A stretch of DNA of 64,000 nt from PALSA-693 sp963729695 (GTDB taxonomy: Bacteria; Actinomycetota; Acidimicrobiia; Acidimicrobiales; Palsa-688), in the NCBI GenBank assembly GCA_963729695.1, contig CAVSOT010000007.1:930001-994000 (forward strand). The letters run 5' to 3'. The notes below the pieces were generated by a model that saw only the letters and a program-made list of their open reading frames with translations, was not told the origin of the DNA and did no database searches. Positions 27,603 through 35,136 of the stretch are shown one piece after another (the stretch's first letter is position 1; each line of letters starts with the position of its first letter). Made by a program: the position numbers and the translations under genes.

Positions 27603-28619
27603 TTAAGGCGGGGCGGCCCGGGCGCCCAAGGCGGCTAGCTGCGCTTCCCGGATGGCCCGGGTCTGGCCGAAGACGAGCAGGAACATGGCCTCCCGCAGCA
27701 GCCGGGCCGCATGCGAGCCGGACTCCACCGATCTTCCCCCGCCGGAGGCAACGAGCGCCTGGGCTGCCCGTACCGCCAGCAGCGAAGCCTCGGCCCGGGC
27801 GTTCACCACCGTCGCCCCCGAAGCGGTATCGAGCTCGGCGCGCGCCGCCGCGATCGACGAGTCGAGCGCCGACGGGCCGAGCAGGCGAGCGCAGCGGGCG
27901 GCTACCCCGATGGCCAGGTACCCGTTCAGCTGACGGCCGGCGGCGTCGCCGCGGACCCAGTCGTCGAAGGCTTCGACCGCTACGACGCCCGTTGGAGGCA
28001 CCTCGTGCCCGGCCCACCGCAACGACACCGTGGCCGAGGCCTGAAGGGCATCCAGCCGGACCGGGCGCACCTCGGCGGTCGGGGACTCGACTGCGTCGAG
28101 GAGCACCCACACCACGTCCGAACCGGCCCGGGCGCCGGCGAGCAGCACGTTGATCCGGTCCCATCCCGTGACCCACGGGGCGTAGCCGTCCAACGCCCAG
28201 CCGTCGCGTCCGGAGGCGAGCGGGCGGGCGACGGCACTCGGAGGCCCGACCCGGCGCAGCGCCGCGTAGGCGATCCCGGCTCGTACCCGGCCCCGGCACA
28301 GCGCGGCCAGCCAGGGCTGCCGAACACTCGCCCTGGCCCCGGCCAGGGCCCGGACCACGCTGTGGTGCTGTATCCACACGAACGCGGTGGTGAGGCTGGC
28401 CCCGCCGAGCGCTTCGACCACCCGGCTGGCCGTGAGCGGATCGGCGTCGTAACCGCCGCAACCGACCGGACCGAACAGCCCGTAGAGACCGGCCTCCGCC
28501 AACGCATCGAGATAGCGCAGCGGCACCACTTCGGCGGCGTCGATCAGGGCCGCGTCCGGAAAGAGCAGATCCTCGGCGATGTCGAGCGCGACCGGGAGCG
28601 GATCCGGAACTGACGGCAC
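27603..28619 (-). CDS. acyl-CoA dehydrogenase-like protein
   Basis: 338 residues, shorter than typical acyl-CoA dehydrogenases (about 380). The N-terminal helical domain (LAEAGLYGLFGPVGCGGYDA), the middle beta domain (GWALDGYAPWVTGWDRINVLL, matching the usual G-x-K-x-W-I-T-N region) and a C-terminal helical bundle are recognisable. I do not find the catalytic Glu of true dehydrogenases. The family also contains flavin-dependent monooxygenases with the same fold, which are possible alternatives. The start codon is a GTG directly overlapped by a Shine-Dalgarno-like AGGAGGTG, so the true start is unsure. It is divergent from the methyltransferase gene with only about 20 bases between the two annotated starts. 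Confidence 0.72.
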   Translation of the reverse strand: MPSVPDPLPVALDIAEDLLFPDAALIDAAEVVPLRYLDALAEAGLYGLFGPVGCGGYDADPLTASRVVEALGGASLTTAFVWIQHHSVVRALAGARASVRQPWLAALCRGRVRAGIAYAALRRVGPPSAVARPLASGRDGWALDGYAPWVTGWDRINVLLAGARAGSDVVWVLLDAVESPTAEVRPVRLDALQASATVSLRWAGHEVPPTGVVAVEAFDDWVRGDAAGRQLNGYLAIGVAARCARLLGPSALDSSIAAARAELDTASGATVVNARAEASLLAVRAAQALVASGGGRSVESGSHAARLLREAMFLLVFGQTRAIREAQLAALGARAAPP

Positions 28620-28638
28620 CTCCTAGCGTGGCCCGGGC

Positions 28639-29370
28639 ATGCCTGTGCGCCAACCCGACGACGCGACCGAGAGGTCGTCGACCGGTAGGGAGTTCGAGAG
28701 CTTGGCCGACCACGCCCGCCAGGCCTACCTCCGCTATTCGTTCACGTTCGGCACGGCTCAGGAAGTCGCCTTTCTGACCGAGACGCTCGACTTGCGCCCG
28801 GGCATGCGCGTGCTCGACGTGGGGTGCGGGCCGGGTCGTCACGCCCGCGCCCTCGCCGGGAGGGGGATCGAGGTCGTCGGCGTGGATATCGCGGCCGCGT
28901 TCTTGGCTGTCGCCGGCGAGGGCACTTGGGTCCGGGCCGATGCCCGGCAGCTCCCTGTTGCCCCGAGGGCATTCGACGCCGCCATCTCGTTGTGCCAGGG
29001 GGGATTCGGGTTGCTCAGGGGTGCGGGCGACGAAGTGGTGCTGTCGGAGATGGCGAAGGCGGTGAAGCGGGGAGGCCGGGTGGCCGTCTCGGCGTTCTCC
29101 GCCTACTTCGCCGTGCGCCACCTCGAGGCGGGTGACACTTTCGAGGCCGCCACTGGCGTCAACCACGAGCGAGCCGAGGTCAAGAACCCGGACGGTCAGT
29201 CCGCCACCTTCGATCTGTGGACCACGTGCTTCACTCCCCGCGAGCTCCGGCTCATGGCCGAGGCTGCGGGCCTGCGCATGACCGGGCTCTGGGCCGTGCG
29301 CCCAGGGGCCTACGCCTGTCGCCCACCCGACCTCGATCACCCGGAGTTTCTGCTGACGGCCGAGGTGTAG
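28639..29370 (+). CDS. SAM-dependent methyltransferase (class I)
   Basis: 243 residues. The Rossmann-like fold has motif I VLDVGCGPGRHARALAGRG, the acidic residue at the end of beta-2 (VVGVDIA), and motif II/III around ADARQLPVAPRAFDAAISL and VKRGGRVAVSAF. It belongs to the Methyltransf_11/25 group, whose substrates are usually small molecules. Nothing in the sequence fixes the substrate. It lies 90 bases upstream of rpsA in the same direction. The ATG at 28639 has no clear ribosome-binding site; GTG 28645 is an alternative. Confidence 0.85.
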   Translation: MPVRQPDDATERSSTGREFESLADHARQAYLRYSFTFGTAQEVAFLTETLDLRPGMRVLDVGCGPGRHARALAGRGIEVVGVDIAAAFLAVAGEGTWVRADARQLPVAPRAFDAAISLCQGGFGLLRGAGDEVVLSEMAKAVKRGGRVAVSAFSAYFAVRHLEAGDTFEAATGVNHERAEVKNPDGQSATFDLWTTCFTPRELRLMAEAAGLRMTGLWAVRPGAYACRPPDLDHPEFLLTAEV

Positions 29371-29399
29371 CATGGTTTCGCGGCGAATGGTTTGCTGCT

Positions 29400-29432
29400 A
29401 CCTCCCCCCACGACCCTTTTCCGGGGGGTGGT
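29400..29432 (+). promoter_or_regulatory. hairpin in the rpsA leader
   Basis: ACCTCCCCCC pairs with GGGGGGTGGT around a 13-base loop, with one T-T mismatch. It ends 28 bases before the rpsA start codon. It could serve as an autoregulatory site or weak attenuator; there is no long U-tract directly after it. Confidence 0.45.
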
Positions 29433-29460
29433 CTTTGTCCGGAAAGAAGGCGACGAGTCC

Positions 29461-30918
29461 ATGACCGACACCACGGCCGATACGAATCCAGCATCCTCCG
29501 TTGAGGGGATGGGCACCTTCGACGAAGAAGGTCAATACACGCCTCGGCAAGTGGTTGCTGACGATCTCGACGGCACGTCCCTCGAGGACGCCATTGCCGG
29601 CACCATCGTCGAATTCGAGGATGGCGACATCGTGTCGGGGACCGTCGTGAAGGTCGACAAGGACGAGGTCCTGCTCGACATCGGGTTCAAATCCGAAGGC
29701 GTCATCCCGGCCCGGGAGCTGTCCATCCGCCACGACGTGGACCCGCACGAGATCGTCAAGCTCGGCGATCGGATCGAATCCCTTGTGCTCCAAAAGGAGG
29801 ACAAGGAGGGCCGCCTCATCCTGTCGAAGAAGCGAGCCCAGTACGAGCGGGCGTGGGGCACGATCGAGGAGATCAAGGAGCGCGACGGGGTCGTTTCCGG
29901 GCCCGTCATCGAAGTCGTCAAGGGCGGCCTCATCCTCGACATCGGACTGCGCGGCTTCCTGCCCGCCTCGCTCGTCGAGCTGCGCCGGGTACGCGACCTG
30001 CTCCCGTATGTCGGGCGCCACCTCGACGCCAAGATCATCGAGCTCGACAAGAACCGCAACAACGTGGTGCTGTCCCGGCGGGCCTGGCTCGAAGAGACCC
30101 AGAAGGAACAGCGGGACGAGTTCCTGACCAACCTCAAGCCCGGCGAGGTACGCCGCGGCGTGGTGTCGTCGGTCGTCAACTTCGGAGCGTTCGTCGACCT
30201 CGGTGGCATGGACGGCCTCATCCACGTGTCGGAGCTGTCGTGGAAGCACATCGACCATCCGTCCTCCGTCGTTGCCGTGGGCGACGAGGTGGAAGTCCGG
30301 GTGCTCGACGTCGACCTGGATCGGGAGCGGATCAGCCTGTCGCTGAAGGCGACCCAGTCCGACCCGTGGCAGGAGTTCGCCAACGCCCACCGCGTCGGTG
30401 AGCTGGTCTACGGCCGGGTCACCAAGCTCGTGCCCTTTGGCGCCTTTGTCCAGGTCGGCGAGGGCATCGAAGGGTTGGTGCACATCTCCGAGATGGCCAA
30501 CCACCATGTCGACCTGCCCGAGCAGGTCGTCACCCCCAACGAGGAGCTGTGGGTCAAGATCATCGAGATCGATCTGCAGCGCCGGCGCATCAGCCTGTCC
30601 ATCAAGCAGGCGGCTGAAGGCGGTGAGGTGGCAGCCGAGTACCGGGAGGCCTTCGGCGAGCACGCCTATGACGAGCAGGGCAACTACATCGGTGGGGCCG
30701 GCTTTGCCGGGTTCGAGCCCGAATCCGAGGCCCAGGCGGCTTGGGCCGAGTACCTCGACAGCGGGGGCGTGGCCTCGCCGGATGCCGAGGCCGACGGCGA
30801 GGTCGACAGCGACGTCAACGGCGAGGTCGACAGCGACCTCGACGGCGAGGTCGACAGCGACGTCAACGGCGAGGTCGACAGCGAGCTCGACGGCGTGGAC
30901 TCCAGCCAACCCGAGTAG
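29461..30918 (+). CDS. rpsA: 30S ribosomal protein S1
   Basis: 485 residues from the ATG at 29461 (MTDTTADTNPASSVEG); the upstream frame is the leader. Four S1 OB-fold repeats are visible: GDIVSGTVVKVDKDEVLLDI (about 57-120), VVSGPVIEVVKGGLILDIG (140-205), GEVRRGVVSSVVNFGAFVDL (225-295) and GELVYGRVTKLVPFGAFVQV (312-380). The four-repeat form is standard in actinobacteria. S1 binds mRNA leaders and promotes initiation on structured messages. The C-terminal tail is unusual: after AWAEYLDSGG it has four acidic repeats GEVDSDVN/GEVDSDLD/GEVDSELD. It is flanked by a methyltransferase and a convergent MOSC gene. Confidence 0.97.
   Translation: MTDTTADTNPASSVEGMGTFDEEGQYTPRQVVADDLDGTSLEDAIAGTIVEFEDGDIVSGTVVKVDKDEVLLDIGFKSEGVIPARELSIRHDVDPHEIVKLGDRIESLVLQKEDKEGRLILSKKRAQYERAWGTIEEIKERDGVVSGPVIEVVKGGLILDIGLRGFLPASLVELRRVRDLLPYVGRHLDAKIIELDKNRNNVVLSRRAWLEETQKEQRDEFLTNLKPGEVRRGVVSSVVNFGAFVDLGGMDGLIHVSELSWKHIDHPSSVVAVGDEVEVRVLDVDLDRERISLSLKATQSDPWQEFANAHRVGELVYGRVTKLVPFGAFVQVGEGIEGLVHISEMANHHVDLPEQVVTPNEELWVKIIEIDLQRRRISLSIKQAAEGGEVAAEYREAFGEHAYDEQGNYIGGAGFAGFEPESEAQAAWAEYLDSGGVASPDAEADGEVDSDVNGEVDSDLDGEVDSDVNGEVDSELDGVDSSQPE
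30796..30891 (+). repeat. four in-frame 24-bp repeats in the rpsA tail
   Basis: Four consecutive 24-base units, each beginning GGCGAGGTCGACAGCGA, encode GEVDSDVN, GEVDSDLD, GEVDSDVN and GEVDSELD. Units one and three are the same. The array adds about 32 acidic residues to the end of S1. Confidence 0.9.
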
Positions 30919-31047
30919 ACCCGAGCGAGCCCGAGGGCTACGGCCTGACGGCGAGTCGGTCGGAGCCAGCGGGCCAGCGGCTCCCGGTTGCCCGGCCGCC
31001 GGTTTACCGCATCGCCAGCCTGGCGGCGAGACCTGAGGCCCGTCCCG

Positions 31048-31638
31048 TTAGGACAGCCAGCCGCTCACGGCGGCCAGACGCTCCACCCGGTCGGCTCGGC
31101 GCACGGTGCCGGGGACGATTACCCGGGCGTGACGGCCGCGAAAGCTGAACTGGCGGCCGACGCCCACGTTGACGAAGCGCAGGGCGTCGGCCCCGAAACG
31201 GGCCGCGAACTTGGCGCAACCCCGATGAGGCTTCGCCGTCATCTCGATCACCGCTCCGCCGATCCGCAACCAGGTGCCGATGGGCAGGCTGTCCTCACTC
31301 AGGTCCAGGTCGACGAACAGCTGGTCGCCGGCCAGCGCCGCCCGGGCCGTCGAGCCGGCGACCAGCTGGGCCACGCGCGCGTTCATCAGGGCCAGTTGGC
31401 CCTCGGGGTGGGGCGACCCGTCGGGCGTTGACGTGCTCGGTTTGTGTTGCCAGTTGTCGCCAACCAGACCAACGTGGAGATCGAGCTCGCCTTCCTCCAG
31501 GATCTCCCGGGCGTCGACCGCGGGCCGGCGCACGAGGAGTTCCAAGGTGCCCCTGTCTCGGGGCGACTCGAGGATGTGGTCCAGCCCGGCTTCGAGCGCC
31601 TCCGTGCTGAGGTGGGACGGAGCAGCCGTCTGCGTCAC
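31048..31638 (-). CDS. MOSC domain protein
   Basis: 196 residues with the MOSC beta-strand fold: VGDNWQHKPS near the N-terminus, the NARVAQLVAGS strand region, DLSEDSLPIGTWLRIG and the conserved Cys in KPHRGCAKFAARFG. MOSC domains bind molybdenum cofactor-bound sulfur or handle related ligands; stand-alone bacterial forms such as YiiM act in detoxification of N-hydroxylated compounds. No Moco genes lie nearby. Convergent with rpsA. Confidence 0.85.
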   Translation of the reverse strand: MTQTAAPSHLSTEALEAGLDHILESPRDRGTLELLVRRPAVDAREILEEGELDLHVGLVGDNWQHKPSTSTPDGSPHPEGQLALMNARVAQLVAGSTARAALAGDQLFVDLDLSEDSLPIGTWLRIGGAVIEMTAKPHRGCAKFAARFGADALRFVNVGVGRQFSFRGRHARVIVPGTVRRADRVERLAAVSGWLS

Positions 31639-31686
31639 CGGACCAGTCTGCCCCAGCCGGCCTGCTTCTTCGGGACGGCGTCACCG

Positions 31687-33165
31687 TCACATCCGACCCG
31701 AGAGCCGATCCGCCAGCGTCGCCCAGCGAGACGTGCTGCGCTGCTCGGGGCGTCTTTGCTCGGCCCGGTCGGCCATGCGGTAGAGGCCGTACACCCCCCG
31801 CACACCGAGCCAGCGCAGCGGTTCAGGTTCCCAGTGACGGCTGGTGTGACCCACCCACGGCAATGCCGTCCGGTCCGTGGCCCGACCCAGGATGAGATCG
31901 GCCAGGGTGCGGCCGGCCAGGTGGGAAGTCGTGACGCCATCTCCCACATACCCACCGGCCCACGCCAACCCGCCCGCCGCCGACTGGGCCACCCCGACGC
32001 TCGGGCACCAGTCCCGGGCCACGCCGAGCGGGCCGCTCCACGTGTGGGTGATTGCCGGCTGGCCGAGGTCGGGAATGAGGGACTGCAGGGCCGCCGAGAG
32101 CTGCTCGGCTGTGGAGGCGGGCGTCCGCCCGTCCCGGTCGACCCGAGAACCGAACCGGTACGGAATGCCTCGCCCACCGATGGCCACCCGCCCGTCGGCG
32201 GTGCGCTGGGCGTAGACGTAGACGTGGGCGCCGTCGCGGATGGTCTCGTTCCCGATCCAGCCGACTCGTTGCCAGGTCTCGGCGGGAATCGGTTCGGTCA
32301 CGATCATGGAACTGTTCAAGGGGAGAAGGGCCCGTCGGAGCCCGGTCATTTGGGCGGTGAACCCCTCGGTGGCGCGGACCACCCACGGGGCCCGGACGTC
32401 ACCCCGGAGGGTACGCACCCGACCCGGGGTGGCGCCCACGGCCGGGGTGCGTTCGTAGATGGCAACGCCCCGGCGAGAGACTGCGTCGGCTAACCCGCGG
32501 GCCAGCTTGGCCGGCTGGATCCGGGCGCAGTGCGGACTGAACGTCCCGCCGATGGCATTCGCCACGGGAACGCGTGCGGTGACGTCTCCCGCGGAGAGTT
32601 CCCACTCGTCGTCCGGGGTGACACCCCACTGTTGATCCTCGGCCAACTCGGAGCGCAACCGGGCCCACTCGGCTGCCGTGGTGGCGACGGCCAACGTCCC
32701 GCCCCGATCCACATCCGCATCGATGCCCTCTTCGGTGCACGCCGCGACGACGTCGCCTACCGACCCGATCAGGTGACGCTGCAGGGCGATCACCCCCGCC
32801 TGGCCGCCTCCGATGCGCCCCTCCGACGCTCGGGCCAGCCGCGGCCGGTTCCCGGGCAAGAGGCCGGAAAGCCACCCGCCGTTGCGCCCGCTGGCGCCGA
32901 ACCCGACGTGCTCGGCCTCGACGATGACGATGCGCAGCCCCGGATCGTGGCGAGCAAGGGCCCACGCCGTCCAGAGGCCCGTATAGCCCGCACCGACGAT
33001 GCCCACGTCGGCATCGATGGACCCGTCGAGCTGCGGGCGCGTCGCCGGCGGGCCGAGCGAGACCTGCCAGAAACCGGTCTCGCCGTTGATCAGAGCTGGG
33101 ACCAGGCCTCGCTCAGGACCGAACGGAGGATGTCGGCCATGAGATCGAAGTGCTCCTGCTCGCAA
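31687..33165 (-). CDS. FAD-dependent amine oxidoreductase (DAO family, PuuB-like)
   Basis: About 470-490 residues. The N-terminal ADP-binding motif is VGIVGAGYTGLWTAWALA, followed by the FAD-ribose Glu in IVEAEHVGFGASGRNGGW, typical of D-amino-acid-oxidase-fold enzymes including gamma-glutamylputrescine oxidase. The second FAD region is VGDGVTTSHLAGRTLADLI near the C-terminus. The beginning is uncertain: the only in-frame start codon is a TTG at 33165, which would overlap the aminotransferase end by 76 bases; the conserved part starts with NGETGFWQ at about 33091. The tight overlap points to translational coupling with the aminotransferase. Proposed role: oxidation of an amine or N-substituted amine in the local catabolic route. 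Confidence 0.82.
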   Translation of the reverse strand: MRAGALRSHGRHPPFGPERGLVPALINGETGFWQVSLGPPATRPQLDGSIDADVGIVGAGYTGLWTAWALARHDPGLRIVIVEAEHVGFGASGRNGGWLSGLLPGNRPRLARASEGRIGGGQAGVIALQRHLIGSVGDVVAACTEEGIDADVDRGGTLAVATTAAEWARLRSELAEDQQWGVTPDDEWELSAGDVTARVPVANAIGGTFSPHCARIQPAKLARGLADAVSRRGVAIYERTPAVGATPGRVRTLRGDVRAPWVVRATEGFTAQMTGLRRALLPLNSSMIVTEPIPAETWQRVGWIGNETIRDGAHVYVYAQRTADGRVAIGGRGIPYRFGSRVDRDGRTPASTAEQLSAALQSLIPDLGQPAITHTWSGPLGVARDWCPSVGVAQSAAGGLAWAGGYVGDGVTTSHLAGRTLADLILGRATDRTALPWVGHTSRHWEPEPLRWLGVRGVYGLYRMADRAEQRRPEQRSTSRWATLADRLSGRM

Positions 33166-34514
33166 ACCAGCGGGGGAGCCAACTGGATCACCGGGTCACC
33201 GCGATCATCGGCCCGGCAGATCAATCCGGCCTCGAACAAGGCGCCCGAGAGGAAGCCGCGAAGGAGTCGTTCGGATTCGTCGTCATCGAAGGTCTCCCGC
33301 GTGGCCTTGTCCTTGACCAGCTCGATGCCGAAGAAGTAGCCGTCCCCTCGGACGTCGCCCACGATCGGGAGATCCCGCAAGCTGTCCAGCGCGGCGCGGA
33401 ACGCGTCGGACCGGGCTGCTACCCCGTCCACCAGGTCCTCTTTCTCCAAAAGATCCAGGTTGGCCAGCGCCACCGCAGTGGACACCGGATGCCCGCCGAA
33501 GGTGAACCCGTGGGCGAAGCTGGCCGTGCCCTGGAGGAATGGCTCCATGAGGCGGTCGTCGACCAGCAGCGCCCCCAGCGGGGAGTAGCCGCTCGTCATA
33601 CCTTTGGCGCACGTGATCATGTCCGGCTGGTAGCCGTACCGCTGGGATCCGAACCAGGCGCCGAGCCGCCCGAAGGCGCAGATGACCTCGTCCGAGACGA
33701 GGAGCACGCCGTAGCGATCACAGATCTCGCGCACCCTCTGGAAATAGCCAGGCGGAGGCGGGAAGCAACCGCCCGAGTTCTGCACCGGCTCGAGGAACAC
33801 GGCCGCGACCGACTCCGGTCCTTCCATCAGGATGTGACGCTCGATGTCGTCCGCGGCCCAACGACCGAACTCCACCGGATCGTCGGCGTGTTCGGGCGCC
33901 CGGTAGAAGTTCGTGTTGGCGACGCGTACCGAGCCCGGAACCAGCGGCTCGAACGGCTCCTTGATCGACGGCAGACCGGTGATCGACAGGGCGCCCATCG
34001 TGGTGCCGTGATAGGCGATGTAGCGAGAGAGCACCTTGTACCGACCGGGTTGGCCGGTGGCGCGGAAATACTGCCGGGCCAGTTTCCAAGCCGACTCCAC
34101 CGCTTCACCGCCGCCCGTCGTGAAGAACACCCGGTTGATCGATCCGGGCGCCAGGGCGGCCAGCCGCTCGGACAGCTCGATAGCGTTGGGGTGGGCGTAG
34201 CTCCACAACGGGAAGTAGGCCAGCTGGCCGGCTTGGCGAGCGGCCGCCTCCGCCAGCTCGGACCGACCGTGCCCCACCTGAACGACGAACAGTCCCGACA
34301 ACCCGTCGAAGTAACGCCGGCCCCGGCTGTCCCACACCCACGGTCCCTCCCCGCGGACCATGACCGGAACATCCTGTTCCTCGTAGGTGCTCATCCGGGT
34401 GAAGTGCATCCACAGGTGCCGGCGGGCGGCGCTCTGGAGCAGTTGATAGTCGGCCTCCAGCATGGGCTGCTGATCCGTCCGTGGCTGAGGCGGTTGGCTC
34501 ATCGAGTCCCCCAT
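33090..34514 (-). CDS. class III aminotransferase (amine/omega-amino acid:pyruvate type)
   Basis: 474 residues. PLP fold type I, subgroup II, with the PLP-phosphate region TTGGGEAVESAWKLARQY, the ring-contact YHGTTMGALS, the Asp in LLVSDEVICAFGR and the Schiff-base Lys304 in MITCAKGMTSGY. The sequence is close in pattern to actinobacterial putrescine/omega-amino acid:pyruvate aminotransferases. It moves an amino group from a terminal amine to pyruvate, producing an aldehyde and alanine. The start at 34514 (MGDSMSQ) overlaps the end of the Lrp-type gene; a second ATG is at 34502. An aldehyde dehydrogenase, a permease and an alanine dehydrogenase are encoded close by, which fits the assignment. 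Confidence 0.88.
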   Translation of the reverse strand: MGDSMSQPPQPRTDQQPMLEADYQLLQSAARRHLWMHFTRMSTYEEQDVPVMVRGEGPWVWDSRGRRYFDGLSGLFVVQVGHGRSELAEAAARQAGQLAYFPLWSYAHPNAIELSERLAALAPGSINRVFFTTGGGEAVESAWKLARQYFRATGQPGRYKVLSRYIAYHGTTMGALSITGLPSIKEPFEPLVPGSVRVANTNFYRAPEHADDPVEFGRWAADDIERHILMEGPESVAAVFLEPVQNSGGCFPPPPGYFQRVREICDRYGVLLVSDEVICAFGRLGAWFGSQRYGYQPDMITCAKGMTSGYSPLGALLVDDRLMEPFLQGTASFAHGFTFGGHPVSTAVALANLDLLEKEDLVDGVAARSDAFRAALDSLRDLPIVGDVRGDGYFFGIELVKDKATRETFDDDESERLLRGFLSGALFEAGLICRADDRGDPVIQLAPPLVCEQEHFDLMADILRSVLSEAWSQL

Positions 34515-35014
34515 TGGTAGGTCTCCTTGGCGACGTTGAGATAGACGAACGTTTCGGTGCTGTTGACTCCGGGGATGGCGCGCACGGATTCGTCGATGGT
34601 GCGCAACAGGTGGGCGTCGTCCTCGCAGATGAGCTCGACCAGCAGGTCGAACTGCCCGGCGCAGATCACCACGTATTCCGCTTCGGGCAGTCCGGAGAGC
34701 TTGTCCGCTACCGAGCGGATGCTCCCTTCGACTTTGATCCCGAGCAGGGCCATGCGGTGGAACCCAACCGCCGCCGCGTCGGTGACCGCCGCGATCTGGA
34801 TGACCCGTTCGTCCAGCAGCCGCTGCACACGCTGGCGGGTGGCCGCTTCCGAGAGGCCTACCGCCCGGGCGATGGCTGCATACGAGCGCCGACCATCCTC
34901 CTGCAGCTGCTCGATGATGCGCTTGCTGAGCTGGTCGAGGCTACCTCTGCGGGTACCGGCCACCACCGCGGCGGTCGCCTCGTTGTCGCGGATCGCGGAA
35001 TCGACCTCGCCCAC
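34499..35014 (-). CDS. Lrp/AsnC-family transcriptional regulator
   Basis: About 171 residues from a GTG at 35014; the longer frame upstream to 35173 covers the intergenic region and is unlikely. The N-terminal helix-turn-helix is LIEQLQEDGRRSYAAIARAV-like, with GLSEAATRQRVQRLLDE as recognition helix, followed by the RAM ligand-binding domain (MALLGIKVEG, AEYVVICAGQFDLLVELI). It is co-directional with and overlaps the aminotransferase gene, and divergent from the aldehyde dehydrogenase gene. A 21-bp palindrome lies between the two. It probably senses an amino acid or amine and controls both directions. Confidence 0.88.
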   Translation of the reverse strand: MGEVDSAIRDNEATAAVVAGTRRGSLDQLSKRIIEQLQEDGRRSYAAIARAVGLSEAATRQRVQRLLDERVIQIAAVTDAAAVGFHRMALLGIKVEGSIRSVADKLSGLPEAEYVVICAGQFDLLVELICEDDAHLLRTIDESVRAIPGVNSTETFVYLNVAKETYQWGTR

Positions 35015-35045
35015 GACGACGGATTCTAGCGAAATGGCCCGGTCG

Positions 35046-35066
35046 ATGCAAAGGATTCCTTTGCAT
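35046..35066. promoter_or_regulatory. 21-bp palindrome, candidate Lrp-type operator
   Basis: Perfect inverted repeat ATGCAAAGG-ATT-CCTTTGCAT, located 32 bases before the regulator start and 71 bases before the aldehyde dehydrogenase start. It is AT-rich against a high-GC background and centrally placed between divergent genes, as expected for an operator of the neighbouring AsnC/Lrp protein. Confidence 0.65.
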
Positions 35067-35136
35067 GGACGGCGGGATATGCCATGATGGCGTTCGTCGA
35101 GATGGAGATGACACACAACCCAGGGGGGAGTGCCCA

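Noticed and set aside
26326..29373. 1015-residue open frame on the minus strand
   Set aside because: It spans the antisense of polA, the intergenic region and two other genes; composition is Arg/Gly/Pro-rich and no motif is visible.
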